Origin: Xylophilus sp042867185 | GTDB taxonomy: Bacteria; Pseudomonadota; Gammaproteobacteria; Burkholderiales; Burkholderiaceae_C | Direction of reading: 5' to 3' | Assembly: GCA_042867185.1 (NCBI GenBank) | Contig: JBHZQV010000009.1 | Coordinates: 110,994-174,993, forward strand | Length of the DNA: 64,000 nt | Part shown: positions 32,672 to 42,086 of the stretch, piece after piece | Numbering within the stretch: the stretch's first letter is position 1 | Layout: each line of letters opens with the position of its first letter | Translations under genes and position numbers: made by a program | The notes under the pieces: model-generated | The model's input: the letters and a program-made list of their open reading frames with translations, nothing else | The model's database searches: none | Told to the model about the DNA's origin: nothing

Positions 32672-32990
32672 AGGTACTCACAAAGTAGACAATCTGCTCA
32701 CTGTAACCGCTCTTCTTGTTACGCGAAAGATCAAGCAAAGAGCAGGATGCATGGTTGCTTAATTAGGCTCTAGATCAACGCAAGTCAACAGGGATGGAGA
32801 CCACCTCCGTAAGCTTGCAGGAAACGGGGCGCATTTAGAACAGGTCTTGCATCGCTTCAGCCAGCTTTTGACTGCGCAGCAAGCAGCAGTTGCCGACAGT
32901 GCAGCCGCTGACCCGCACTTCATGCACCACCATTGCACGCTTCAGCGCAGGGCCATCCGCCTGCAATGATGCGCGAGTTTGCCGGAGCGA
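32672..32990. other. Intergenic region between AIPR gene and pyrD
   Basis: It marks the return from AT-rich to GC-rich DNA. On the minus strand a short open stretch (about 32837-32935) would read MVVHEVRVSGCTVGNCCLLR and then SQKLAEAMQDLF, ending in TAA. It could be the tail of a lost gene but is too short to support. No promoter is clear. Confidence 0.4.
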
Positions 32991-34049
32991 TTAGCCCCCG
33001 CGTGGCAGCCGCGCCAACGCCTGCGCCGCTTCGCGTACCAGCGCCGGCCCGCGGTAGATCAGGCCGGTGTAGATCTGCACCACGTCCGCTCCCGCTGCGA
33101 TCTTGTCGACCGCGTCCTGCGCCGACAGGATGCCGCCCACGCCGATGATCGGAAAGCCGCCGCCCAGCCGCGCGCGCAGCTGGGCGATCACCCGGTTGCT
33201 GGCCGCGCGCACCGGTGCGCCGCTCAGCCCGCCCACCTCGGCACCGTGCGGCAGGTGGGCGACCGCGTCGCGGGCGATGGTGGTGTTGGTGGCGACCACG
33301 CCGTCGAGGCCATGGCGCTGCAGGGTGAGGGCGATCGCCTCCACCTGCGTCTCGTCCAGGTCGGGCGCGATCTTCACGAACACCGGCACCGTGCGGCCGT
33401 GCCGGGTGGCGAGCACTGCGGCGCGCTCCACCACGGCGGCCAGCAGCCGGTCGAGCGCATCGTCCGCCTGCAGCGCGCGCAGGTTCTGGGTGTTGGGCGA
33501 GCTGATGTTGACGACCACGTAGTCCGCATGCGGGTAGACGCCGTCGAGGCACAGCAGGTAGTCGTCGGCGGCGCGCTCGATCGGGGTGTCGGCGTTCTTG
33601 CCGATGTTCAGCCCCAGCAGCAGGCTGCCCCGGCCGGCCGGGCTGCGCAGCCGGGAGCGCTGGACATTGGCCAGAAACGCATCCAGGCCCAGGTTGTTGA
33701 AGCCGAGCCGGTTGATCAGCGCGTCGGCCCGGGGCAGGCGGAACATCCGCGGCTTGGGGTTGCCCGGCTGGCCGCGCGGGGTGACGGTGCCCACCTCGAC
33801 GAAGCCGAAGCCCATCGCGCCCAGCGCGTCGATGCAGCGCGCGTTCTTGTCCAGGCCGGCGGCCAGGCCGACGCGGTTGGGGAACGCCAGCCCGGCGAGC
33901 TGCACCGGGTCCTGCACCCGGGGCTGCTGCCACAGGGCCTGCAGCGGCGTGTTCTGGCCGCGGGCGAGCCAGTCCATCGTGGCATCGTGGACGGATTCGG
34001 GATCCGCGCAGAAGAGAAAAGGGCGGGCGAGGGCGTAGGGGAGCAGCAT
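32991..34049 (-). CDS. pyrD: Dihydroorotate dehydrogenase (quinone), class 2
   Basis: A 352-aa FMN enzyme of pyrimidine synthesis that oxidises dihydroorotate with membrane quinone as acceptor. The N-terminal helical quinone-tunnel region (LLPYALARPFLFCADPESVH) marks class 2. Core motifs are GLAAGLDKNARCIDALGAMG, NRLGFNNLG, the catalytic Ser in NISSPNTQNLR, VATNTTIARD and GVGGILSAQDA. The start at 34049 aligns with other PyrD N-termini; an upstream ATG at 34067 gives six extra residues. It is divergent from rpiA with only 35 bp between starts. Confidence 0.95.
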   Translation of the reverse strand: MLLPYALARPFLFCADPESVHDATMDWLARGQNTPLQALWQQPRVQDPVQLAGLAFPNRVGLAAGLDKNARCIDALGAMGFGFVEVGTVTPRGQPGNPKPRMFRLPRADALINRLGFNNLGLDAFLANVQRSRLRSPAGRGSLLLGLNIGKNADTPIERAADDYLLCLDGVYPHADYVVVNISSPNTQNLRALQADDALDRLLAAVVERAAVLATRHGRTVPVFVKIAPDLDETQVEAIALTLQRHGLDGVVATNTTIARDAVAHLPHGAEVGGLSGAPVRAASNRVIAQLRARLGGGFPIIGVGGILSAQDAVDKIAAGADVVQIYTGLIYRGPALVREAAQALARLPRGG

Positions 34050-34084
34050 TGGATAATTCCGGGTCAACCCCCGGATTTTCGCCC

Positions 34085-34792
34085 ATGACCACCGCTTCTT
34101 CGTCCCCGCCTTCCCCCTCTCTCACCCAGGACCAGCTCAAGGCGCTGGTCGGCCGCGCGGCGCTCGACTATGTCGTGCCCGGCCAGGTGGTGGGGGTGGG
34201 CACCGGATCGACCGTCAACCATTTCATCGACGCGCTGGCGACGATGAAGGACCGGATTCCCGGCGCGGTGTCGAGCTCGGTCGCCAGCACCGCACGGATG
34301 AAGGCGCTGGGCATTCCGGTGCTGGAGGCCGAGGCGGTCGCATCGCTGGCGGTGTACATCGACGGCGCCGACGAGATCGACGGCCGCGGCTACATGGTCA
34401 AGGGCGGGGGCGCCGCCCTGACCCGCGAGAAGATCGTGGCGGCGCTGGCCGCGCGTTTCGTCTGCATCGCCGACGCGTCGAAGAAGGTGCAGGTGCTGGG
34501 CGCGTTTCCGCTGCCGGTGGAGATCATCCCGATGGCGGCGCAGCGGCTGGTGCGCCAGTTCGCGGGCATGGGCGGCACCGCGTCGCTGCGGCTGCAAGAC
34601 GGCGCGCCGCTGGTCACCGACAACGGCCAGCACATCCTCGACGTGCGGGGCCTGCGGATCGCCGAGCCGCTGGCCTTCGAGGACCGGGTGAGCCAGTGGC
34701 CCGGGGTGGTGACGGTCGGCGTCTTCGCGCACCAGAAGGCCGATGTCTGCCTGCTGGGCACGCCGGACGGCGTCGAGACGCTCAGCTACTGA
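34085..34792 (+). CDS. rpiA: Ribose-5-phosphate isomerase A
   Basis: A 235-aa isomerase interconverting ribose-5-phosphate and ribulose-5-phosphate in the pentose phosphate pathway. Motifs are GVGTGSTVNHFIDAL (phosphate loop), VYIDGADEIDGRG with the catalytic acids, and KGGGAALTREKI with the active-site Lys. The first 12 residues are a variable leader; the earlier ATG at 34049 would add 12 non-conserved residues and overlap pyrD. Confidence 0.95.
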   Translation: MTTASSSPPSPSLTQDQLKALVGRAALDYVVPGQVVGVGTGSTVNHFIDALATMKDRIPGAVSSSVASTARMKALGIPVLEAEAVASLAVYIDGADEIDGRGYMVKGGGAALTREKIVAALAARFVCIADASKKVQVLGAFPLPVEIIPMAAQRLVRQFAGMGGTASLRLQDGAPLVTDNGQHILDVRGLRIAEPLAFEDRVSQWPGVVTVGVFAHQKADVCLLGTPDGVETLSY

Positions 34793-34840
34793 CCGCTTCA
34801 AACTTGCCGGCCGCGGCTGCGAGGGCCGCGGCGGAGCCGC

Positions 34841-35482
34841 TCAGAACCGGATGCCGGCGGGATTGGACGGGCTGGGTGCCGGTGCTGCCACGGCCGGCGC
34901 GGGCGACGGTGCCGGAGCGCGCGGTGCCGGGGCGGCCTGCTCGGCGGCGGCCGGTGCGGTACGCGGGGCCAGCGCGGTCGGCAGCGGCGGGTTGTAGTTG
35001 GGCGGCAGCTGCGACTGCTTGGGATAGCCCGCGGCGTCGAGATAGCGGGTCCATTCCATCTCCGCGAAACCCCTGATCTGCTGCGACCCGAGCGTGGCGA
35101 AGGGCAGGTTGTTGTCGCCGCTGAGCCGGCGGAGCGCCTCGACGTCTTCCGAGGTGCTCACCGTCCGTTCGGAGAACGGCACGCCCCGGGCCCGCAGCAG
35201 GCTGCGCGCGGCGGCGCAGGGCTCGCAGTTGTTGCCGGTGTAGAGCGTCAGCGGGTACTTCTGCACCACGGTGCGCAGCTCGTAGGGCAGGGCGGACGCG
35301 GTCAGCACCGGATTGACCTCGGTCGCCACCGGTGCCGCCGACCGGGCCCCTTCGACCGCCTGGGGCCGGTCGGAGTAGGTCACCCGGCCGTCGGGCCCGA
35401 CGATGCGGTAGAGGGTTTGCGCCTGTGCGCTGGCGGCCAGGGCCACCAGCAGGATGGCGAGGCAACGGGACGTCGCGGGCAT
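34841..35482 (-). CDS. Secreted glutaredoxin-like protein with DUF4124 N-terminus
   Basis: A 213-aa protein with a signal peptide (residues 1-21, ending AQAQ). Residues 22-45 (LYRIVGPDGRVTYSDRPQ) form a DUF4124-type segment. Residues about 75-155 are a glutaredoxin-like thioredoxin fold with the redox motif CEPCAAAR and a later GDNNLPFATLG cis-Pro region. The tail (160-213) is rich in Pro and Ala and probably disordered. It would be a periplasmic disulfide enzyme; the substrate is unknown. It converges on rpiA, 48 bp apart. Confidence 0.8.
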   Translation of the reverse strand: MPATSRCLAILLVALAASAQAQTLYRIVGPDGRVTYSDRPQAVEGARSAAPVATEVNPVLTASALPYELRTVVQKYPLTLYTGNNCEPCAAARSLLRARGVPFSERTVSTSEDVEALRRLSGDNNLPFATLGSQQIRGFAEMEWTRYLDAAGYPKQSQLPPNYNPPLPTALAPRTAPAAAEQAAPAPRAPAPSPAPAVAAPAPSPSNPAGIRF

Positions 35483-35677
35483 GGATTCTCCTGGGGCGGT
35501 CGATGCAAAAAACCGGATGGTAGGCGATGGGGGCCGGCGACGACCTCCGTTCGTCAGAGGTGCGGTGGCCGGTCCGCGCGCGCAACCCGGGCGCGGGCTG
35601 CAGGGCGCGGTTCCGGCGCGCTGCAGGAACCTGGCCGCCCGGCGAGGCCGCTCGGCCGGTTCCTCCGCTGCGCAGGG

Positions 35678-37729
35678 TCAGGCCGCCATGCCCTGGTGGC
35701 GCAGCAGCGCGTCGATCGTCGGCTCGCGGCCGCGGAAGGCCTTGAACGATTCCATCGCCGGACGGCTGCCGCCGGCTTCGAGGATCGCCTCGCGGTAGCG
35801 GCGGCCGGTTTCGGCACTGGGCAGGCCGTCGGGCGTGGCGGTTTCCTCGAAGGCGGCGTACGCGTCGGCCGACAGCACCTCGGCCCACTTGTAGCTGTAG
35901 TAGCCCGCCGCGTAGCCGCCGGCGAAGATGTGGCTGAAGGTGTTGACCGGGCGGCTGAAGGCCGGCGCGGGCAGCACCGCCACCTCGGCACGCACCTGCT
36001 GCAGCAGCGGCATCACGTCCTGCGCAGGATCGTGCTGGGCGTGCAGCAGCATGTCGAACAGCGCGAACTCGACCTGGCGCAGCGTGGCCAGGCCGCTCTG
36101 GAAGTTCTTGGCGCGCAGCATCTTGTCGAAGAGTTCGCGCGGCAGCGGCGCGCCGGTGTCGACATGGGCGGTCATGTGGCGCAGCACGTCCCACTCCCAG
36201 CAGAAGTTCTCCATGAACTGGCTGGGCAGTTCCACCGCGTCCCACTCGACGCCGCTGATGCCCGAGACGTCGCGCTCGTTCACCTGGGTCAGCATGTGGT
36301 GCAGGCCGTGGCCGAACTCGTGGAACAGCGTGGTCACGTCGTCGTGGGTCAGCAGGGGCGGCTTGCCGCCGGTGCCGCTGGAAAAATTGCAGACCAGGTG
36401 CGCCACCGGCGTCTGCAGCCGGCCGGTGTCGGGCCGCAGCCAGCGGGCGCGTACGTCGTCCATCCAGGCACCGCCGCGCTTGCCGGCCCGGGCCGACGGG
36501 TCGAGGTAGAACTGCCCGACCAGCGCGGGTACGCCACCCGCGACGCCCGCACGTTCGATCCGGTAGAACTCGACCGAGGGGTGCCACACCGGCGCATCGT
36601 CGCGGCGGATCGACACGTCGAACAGCGTCTCGACGATCTTGAACAGGCCGGCCAGCACCTTGGGCGCCGGCAGGTACTGCTTGACCTCCTGCTCGCTGAA
36701 GGAATAGCGCTGCTCCTTGAGCTTCTCGCCGATGTAGGCCCAGTCCCAGGGCTGCGGATCGGCGATGCCCATCTGCTCGGCGGCGAAGGCGCGCAGGTCG
36801 GCCACGTCCTGCAGGGCATAGGGCCGGGCCTTGGCGGCCAAGTCGCGCAGGAAGGCGACCACCTGGGCCGGCGAATCGGCCATCTTCGGCACCAGCGACA
36901 CGTCGGCGAAGCTGGGGTAGCCGAGCAGCGCCGATTCTTCCTTGCGCAGCGACAGGATCTCGCCGATGAGGCGGCTGTTGTCGAACTTGTGGAACTCCGG
37001 GGCCGACTGGTCGCTGGCGCGGGTGGAGTAGGCGGTGTAGACGCGCTGGCGCAATGCGGCGCTGTCGGCGAACTGCATCACCGGCAGGTAGCTCGGCATC
37101 TTCAAGGTGATCTTGTAGCCTTCGCGTCCCTCGGCTTCGGCCGCGGCGCGGGCCGACTGCACCACGTCGGGCGGCACGCCGGCCAGCTCGGATTCGGTCG
37201 CGTAGTAGGCGAAGGCTTCGGTCGCGTCCAGCGCGTTCTCGCTGAACTTCTGGCTGACCTCGGCCTGGCGTTCCTCGATCTCGGCGAAGCGCTCCTTGGC
37301 CGCGCCCTGCAGGTCGGCGCCCGACAGCACGAAGTTGCGCATCGCGTTGTGGTGCGCCTGGCGCTGCTCGGCGCCCAGGGTGGCGGTGTCGATCGCCTTG
37401 TATTTGGCGTAGAGGCGCTCGTCGGCGCCCAGGCGGGTCCAGAACTCGGTGGTGCGGGGCAGCTCGGCGTTGTAGGCGGCGCGCAGCTCGGGGGTGTCGG
37501 CCACGCTGTTCAGGTGGCTCACCGCGCCCCAGGCGGTGCCCAGGCGCTCGGTGGCGACGTCGAGCACGGCGGCGATCGCCGTCCACTCGGCAGGGAAATC
37601 CGGCGCGGTGACCGTCTCCAGCGCCTTTTCGGCCTCGGCCAGCAGCTGGTCCAGCGCAGGCGCGACGTCGGTGGGACGGATGCGGTCGAAAAGGGGCAGG
37701 TCGGTGAAGTCGAGGAGGGGATTGCTCAT
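35678..37729 (-). CDS. prlC: Oligopeptidase A (M3 zinc metallopeptidase)
   Basis: A 683-aa cytosolic M3 peptidase that degrades short peptides, including cleaved signal peptides. The zinc site is TLFHEFGHGLHHML, with the second Glu ligand in the downstream GVEWDAVELPSQFMENFCWE region. The N-terminus NPLLDFTDLPLFDRIRP matches PrlC/OpdA; ATG 37729 is chosen because the seven upstream residues are not conserved. Length is normal. It lies about 90 bp downstream of folD in the same direction. Confidence 0.94.
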   Translation of the reverse strand: MSNPLLDFTDLPLFDRIRPTDVAPALDQLLAEAEKALETVTAPDFPAEWTAIAAVLDVATERLGTAWGAVSHLNSVADTPELRAAYNAELPRTTEFWTRLGADERLYAKYKAIDTATLGAEQRQAHHNAMRNFVLSGADLQGAAKERFAEIEERQAEVSQKFSENALDATEAFAYYATESELAGVPPDVVQSARAAAEAEGREGYKITLKMPSYLPVMQFADSAALRQRVYTAYSTRASDQSAPEFHKFDNSRLIGEILSLRKEESALLGYPSFADVSLVPKMADSPAQVVAFLRDLAAKARPYALQDVADLRAFAAEQMGIADPQPWDWAYIGEKLKEQRYSFSEQEVKQYLPAPKVLAGLFKIVETLFDVSIRRDDAPVWHPSVEFYRIERAGVAGGVPALVGQFYLDPSARAGKRGGAWMDDVRARWLRPDTGRLQTPVAHLVCNFSSGTGGKPPLLTHDDVTTLFHEFGHGLHHMLTQVNERDVSGISGVEWDAVELPSQFMENFCWEWDVLRHMTAHVDTGAPLPRELFDKMLRAKNFQSGLATLRQVEFALFDMLLHAQHDPAQDVMPLLQQVRAEVAVLPAPAFSRPVNTFSHIFAGGYAAGYYSYKWAEVLSADAYAAFEETATPDGLPSAETGRRYREAILEAGGSRPAMESFKAFRGREPTIDALLRHQGMAA

Positions 37730-37822
37730 CCCCCGGATTTTGCGGCACACCGCCCAGGTTCAAGGGGCGGCGTGCGATTGGAACCGGCTATCTTCGCGAT
37801 ACCACCGCCGAGAGCCGTCCTT

Positions 37823-38677
37823 TCAGGCGTCGGCCGTGCGTTCGGCCGCTTCCAGCGTGTTGACCAGCAGCATGGTGATCGTCATCGGGCCGACGCCGCC
37901 GGGCACCGGGGTGATCCAGCCGGCGACTTCCGACACGCCCGCGAAATCGACGTCTCCGCAGAGCTTGCCTTCTTCGGTGCGGTTCATGCCCACGTCGATC
38001 ACCACCGCGCCGGGCTTGACCATGTCGGCCGTCAGCACGTTGCGCTTGCCCACGGCGGCCACCACCACGTCGGCGAGCCGGGTGAAGGCGCCCAGGTCGG
38101 GCGTGGCGCTGTGGCAGACGGTGACGGTCGCGTTCTGCGCGAGCAGCATCAGCGCCATCGGCTTGCCGACGATGTTGCTGCGGCCAATCACCACCGCGTG
38201 CTTGCCGCGCAAATCGTAGCCGATGGATTCGAGCATCTTCATGCAGCCGTAGGGCGTGCAGGGCCAGAAGCCGGAGGTGCCGGTCATCAGCGCGCCGGCG
38301 CTGGCGACGTGGAAGCCATCGACGTCCTTCTCGGGCGAAATCGCCTCGATCACCTTCTGCGCGTCGATGTGCTTCGGCAACGGCAACTGCACCAGGATGC
38401 CGTGGATCGCCGGGTCGGCGTTCAGCGCGTCGACGCGGGCGAGCAGGTCGGCCTCGGACAGGTCGGCGTCGTACTTCTCCAGCACCGAGTGCAGGCCGTT
38501 GTCTTCGCAGGCCTTGACCTTGTTGCGCACGTACACCTGGCTGGCCGGGTTGTCGCCCACCAGCACCACGGCCAGGCCCGGCACGGTGCCGCGGGCCTTC
38601 AGCGCGTCTGCGCGGCGCGCCACGTCGGCACGGAGTTGGCGGGAGAGGGCGTTGCCGTCGATGGTCTGGGCGGTCAT
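37823..38677 (-). CDS. folD: Methylenetetrahydrofolate dehydrogenase/cyclohydrolase
   Basis: A 284-aa bifunctional folate enzyme that converts 5,10-methylene-THF to 10-formyl-THF. The catalytic Tyr/Lys lie in ASQVYVRNKVKACEDNG, followed by the conserved QLPLPKHID and PEKDVDGFH loops. NADP binding is VIGRSNIVGKPMALML, and the C-terminal GGVGPMTITMLLVNTLEA is diagnostic. The ATG at 38677 gives the standard N-terminus. A terminator at 38700-38733 separates it from the response regulator upstream. Confidence 0.96.
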   Translation of the reverse strand: MTAQTIDGNALSRQLRADVARRADALKARGTVPGLAVVLVGDNPASQVYVRNKVKACEDNGLHSVLEKYDADLSEADLLARVDALNADPAIHGILVQLPLPKHIDAQKVIEAISPEKDVDGFHVASAGALMTGTSGFWPCTPYGCMKMLESIGYDLRGKHAVVIGRSNIVGKPMALMLLAQNATVTVCHSATPDLGAFTRLADVVVAAVGKRNVLTADMVKPGAVVIDVGMNRTEEGKLCGDVDFAGVSEVAGWITPVPGGVGPMTITMLLVNTLEAAERTADA

Positions 38678-38699
38678 GGTCGTGTGCTCTTCAACAAAT

Positions 38700-38733
38700 G
38701 AAAACGCCCGCTGGGGCATGCCAGACGGGCGCT
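38700..38733 (-). terminator. Terminator after response-regulator gene
   Basis: On the minus strand the stem CGCCCG / CGGGCG, extended by CTGG/CCAG, is followed by TTTTC. It ends the sensor-kinase/regulator transcript before folD. Confidence 0.7.
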
Positions 38734-38755
38734 CGTGGCGATGACAAAAGGCGTG

Positions 38756-39382
38756 TCAGGTCTTGGGCGCGTTCTGGCCCAGGGCGATCTTCAGCAGATC
38801 GGCGACGGTGTTGGCGTTGAGCTTTTCCATGATGTTGGCGCGGTGCGCCTCCACCGTCTTGATGCTGATGCCCAGGTCGTCGGCGATCTGCTTGTTGAGC
38901 CGGCCGGCGACGATGCGCTCGAGCACCTGCGCCTCGCGCGAGGTGAGCTTGCCGAGCAGCGCGTCGCGGCTGGCGGCCTGCTGCGAATCGGCGAAGACGC
39001 CCTTGGCATGGTCGAGCATCCGCTCCACCAGGCCGACCAGCTCGTCTTCCTTGAAGGGCTTCTGGATGAAGTCGAGCGCGCCCTTCTTCATGGTGTCCAC
39101 TGCCATCGGCACGTCGCCGTGGCCGGTGATGAAGACAATCGGCAGCGGGGATTTGCGCTCGACCAGGCGGTCCTGCAATTCGAGTCCGGTCATGCCGCCC
39201 ATGCGGATGTCGACGATCAGGCAGGCGACCTCGCGGGGGTCGTAGCGCGAGAGGAAGGATTCGGCGGAATCGAAGCAGCGAACCCGGTAGTCCTTGCCCT
39301 CCAGCAGCCACTGGAGGGAATCGCGCACGGCCTCGTCGTCGTCCACCACATATACCGTGCCGCGTTTAGGAATCAAGCTCAT
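38756..39382 (-). CDS. FixJ/NarL-type two-component response regulator
   Basis: A 208-aa regulator with a receiver domain (residues 8-125: acidic pocket VVDDDEAVRDS, phosphoacceptor Asp58 in LIVDIRMGGMTG, Lys108 in FIQKPFKEDEL) and a C-terminal LuxR-type HTH (145-200: LTSREAQVLERIVAGRLNKQ, ISIKTVEAHR). The kinase stop and this start overlap as ATGA, so the pair is co-translated. It resembles FixJ/TodT-family regulators. It lies next to and divergent from the pyruvate dehydrogenase operon, a plausible target. Confidence 0.93.
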   Translation of the reverse strand: MSLIPKRGTVYVVDDDEAVRDSLQWLLEGKDYRVRCFDSAESFLSRYDPREVACLIVDIRMGGMTGLELQDRLVERKSPLPIVFITGHGDVPMAVDTMKKGALDFIQKPFKEDELVGLVERMLDHAKGVFADSQQAASRDALLGKLTSREAQVLERIVAGRLNKQIADDLGISIKTVEAHRANIMEKLNANTVADLLKIALGQNAPKT

Positions 39383-41934
39383 GCGTTTGCCCCAGGGTCT
39401 CGTGTTGTTGTGGTCGAAAGCGCGGCGGCTTCCGCCGGTTGCGCCAGGGGAATCCAGAAAGAAAAGCGACAACCCGTAACGTCCGAACCATTGTAGATGT
39501 TCTCCGCCAGCATCCTTCCCTGGTGCGATTCGACGATGCTGCGGCACAGGTTCAGGCCGATGCCCATGCCTTCGGCCTTGGTGGAGAAGAAGGCTTCGTA
39601 GAGCCGCTCCAGCACCTCGGGCGCCAGGCCCTGGCCCGAATCGAGCACCGCGAACTCGATCGCGTCCTGGTTCTCGAAGCGCTTGGGCACCACCCGCAAC
39701 TCCACCGCCCGGCGGCCCGGCGGCCGCTGGGCCGAGTCGATCGATTCGGCCGCGTTGCGCATCAGGTTGACCAGCACCTGCTCGATCAGGATCGGATCGA
39801 CCATCAAGGCCGGCAGCCGCGCCGCCACGTAGTGCGACAGCCGCACGTTGCGCCGGCGCAGTTCGATCTCGGCCAGCTCCACCGCCTCGGTCACCATCTC
39901 CGAGACGTTCGACGGCGAGCGGTTGGGCTCGCTCTTCTTCACGAAGGCGCGGATGCGCTGGATGATCTGGCCGGCGCGCTGGGCCTGGCGCGAGGTCTTC
40001 TCCAGCGCGCCGAGCAAGGCCTCTTCGGTGATGTTGCCTTCGCGGATCCGCGAAAGCATGCCGCTGCAGTAGTTGTTGATCGCGGTCAGCGGCTGGTTGA
40101 GCTCGTGCGCCACGCTCGACGCCATCTCGCCCATGGTGATCAGCCGGCTGATCGACTGGGCCCGCTCGGCCTGCCGGGCGCCTTGCTCTTCGGCCTGTCG
40201 GCGCGGGGTGATGTCGGTGGCGATCACCATCTGCGCCAGGCGGCCGTCGGTCCAGTTGAGGTACCGCGACCGCACCTCCAGCCACTTGGACAGCTCGGGC
40301 ACGAAGATCTCGGCGTTCTCGGCCTGCGCGTCGGTGAGCGTCCCGGTCGGCAGGCCGGCCAGGCCGTCGACGTCGTCGAGCGTCTGCTCCTGGTCGCTGC
40401 GCGGCACGGTGCCGGCCTGTGCCACCAGCTGCAGATGGCCGCCGGTCTCGGAGCCGAACCACTGGCGGTAGAGCTTGTTGGCGAACAGCAGCTCCTGGCT
40501 GCCGAGCGGCGCCACCGACACCGCGGCGTCGAGCGCCTCCAGCACCACGGTGAAGCGCTCGTGCGAGGCCGAGAGCTGGCCGCGGATCCGGTTGGGCTCG
40601 GTGATGTCGGTCATCGAGGTCATCCAGCCGGTCTGCTGGCCGCGCGGATCGATCAGCGGCGACACGTACAGCCGCGCGTCGAAGATGCCGCCGCGCTTGC
40701 GCTTGACCCGCACCTGGAAGCCGCCGGGGATGTGGTGGCCGCTGAGCTCGTCGCGCAGCCGGGCCGCCAGGATGTGGTGGTCCTCCGGCGGCCAGTAGGA
40801 GTAGGGCGGCCGCTGGCCGACCAGTTCGCTCTCGCTCCAGCCGGTCATCTGGCAGAAGGCGGCGTTGACGTAGGTGATGCGGCTGTCCATGTCGAGCGCC
40901 CGCATCCCGATCAGCATCGAGTTCTCCATCGCGCGGCGGAAGTTGGTCTCGGCCACCAGCGCTTCCTGGGCCTGCACCCGGCGCCGGGTGTGGCGCCAGG
41001 TGGCGATCAGCATCCAGGCGGTCATCGCGCTCAGGGTGCTCACCAGCCAGAAGAAGCCGCTGCCCACCACGCCCAGCGACGTGCGGTAGGCCTCGGCCTT
41101 GATGACCAGCCCGTTACCGACCGGCGATACCGGCACCTCGTAGCTGATCGAGCGCGACGACCACGGCACCAGCCGCTTGGCGCCTTCGCGCGGCTGCAGC
41201 GCGACGCCGGCCAGCAGCCGGTTGCTGCCGTCGCGCAGCGAGACCGCGTAGCGCGCCAGCACCTCGGTCGGCGCGCCGTAGCGCAGCAGGCTGTCGATCG
41301 AATATTCGCCCAGCACCACCCCGGCGAAGTGGCCCTGGACCGTCAGCGGGATCTGCAGCTGCAGCAGGCTCGACACCGTCTCGCCGCCCGCCGGCTGCGA
41401 ATACACCGGCTGCTGCAGGTCGCGCGCCAGGCCGAAGACGCCCTCGGTTTCGCCGCCGGGCTTCAACGTTTCGCCGACCACCCGCAACTGCGGATCGGGC
41501 AGGCTGGGCGCCGCATGGCTCGCCTGCACCCGCCGGCGCTCGTCGATCCAGGTCAGCGCCTGCATCTCGGGGAACTGGCTGATCAGGGATTCGGCGCGGC
41601 TGGTGAACTCCTGCCGGTCCAACTCGCCGTTGGAGATGTCGCGCGCGATGCGCATCAGCTGCTCCTGCCGCTCCAGCAGGCGCAGCCGCACCCGCTGCTG
41701 GGTGTACTCCACGTCGCGCCGGACCGCCTCGTGTTCCCTGTCGATCTCCTCGGCGCGCAGGTACCAGAAGGCCGAGACGATCGCCGCCAGGAACAGCACC
41801 ACCGCGGCCATCGGCGCCAGCATGGCGAAGCGGTCCTGCCGCGTCGGCGACTGCCGGCGCCACCACAGGCGCCAGAGCGCGACGATGCGGGAAACCCGTC
41901 CGACAGGCAGTCGGGAAGCACTGAGGTATGGCAT
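39379..41934 (-). CDS. Membrane PAS sensor histidine kinase
   Basis: An 851-aa kinase. TM helices are at about residues 39-58 and 290-311, enclosing a roughly 230-aa periplasmic sensor region. Two PAS domains follow (about 331-450 and 456-580), then a HisKA domain with His610 in SSVAHELNQPLTAINNY and an HATPase domain (NLMRNAAES N box; DSGQGLAPE; GMGIGLNL). The FixL/DctB-like kinase core pairs with the co-translated regulator. The start at 41934 follows non-conserved sequence and keeps a short basic cytosolic N-terminus (WRLWWRRQSPTRQDR). The ligand is unknown; the divergent aceE gene begins 153 bp away. Confidence 0.92.
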   Translation of the reverse strand: MPYLSASRLPVGRVSRIVALWRLWWRRQSPTRQDRFAMLAPMAAVVLFLAAIVSAFWYLRAEEIDREHEAVRRDVEYTQQRVRLRLLERQEQLMRIARDISNGELDRQEFTSRAESLISQFPEMQALTWIDERRRVQASHAAPSLPDPQLRVVGETLKPGGETEGVFGLARDLQQPVYSQPAGGETVSSLLQLQIPLTVQGHFAGVVLGEYSIDSLLRYGAPTEVLARYAVSLRDGSNRLLAGVALQPREGAKRLVPWSSRSISYEVPVSPVGNGLVIKAEAYRTSLGVVGSGFFWLVSTLSAMTAWMLIATWRHTRRRVQAQEALVAETNFRRAMENSMLIGMRALDMDSRITYVNAAFCQMTGWSESELVGQRPPYSYWPPEDHHILAARLRDELSGHHIPGGFQVRVKRKRGGIFDARLYVSPLIDPRGQQTGWMTSMTDITEPNRIRGQLSASHERFTVVLEALDAAVSVAPLGSQELLFANKLYRQWFGSETGGHLQLVAQAGTVPRSDQEQTLDDVDGLAGLPTGTLTDAQAENAEIFVPELSKWLEVRSRYLNWTDGRLAQMVIATDITPRRQAEEQGARQAERAQSISRLITMGEMASSVAHELNQPLTAINNYCSGMLSRIREGNITEEALLGALEKTSRQAQRAGQIIQRIRAFVKKSEPNRSPSNVSEMVTEAVELAEIELRRRNVRLSHYVAARLPALMVDPILIEQVLVNLMRNAAESIDSAQRPPGRRAVELRVVPKRFENQDAIEFAVLDSGQGLAPEVLERLYEAFFSTKAEGMGIGLNLCRSIVESHQGRMLAENIYNGSDVTGCRFSFWIPLAQPAEAAALSTTTTRDPGANA

Positions 41935-42010
41935 GGGCCAAGTGTAGGCGGCCCCTCGACAGCCCATGTGCAGTCGCAGCAATTTACCGCTATATGAAAC
42001 GGCATGACAC

Positions 42011-42021
42011 CATTTGAAATG
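42011..42021. promoter_or_regulatory. Palindrome CATTTGAAATG between kinase gene and aceE
   Basis: An 11-bp perfect palindrome in the 152-bp divergent region, in a locally AT-rich patch where promoters are expected. It could be a regulator site, but no family consensus is assigned. Confidence 0.3.
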
Positions 42022-42086
42022 CGCTCGAAATATGCGAAACTTGACCGGCTCAACCGAGCCCCGGCCCCCCAACGGAGACACAAGCC

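Noticed and set aside
32837..32935. 32-codon minus-strand peptide beside pyrD
   Set aside because: No ribosome site and no family; could be chance or a gene tail.
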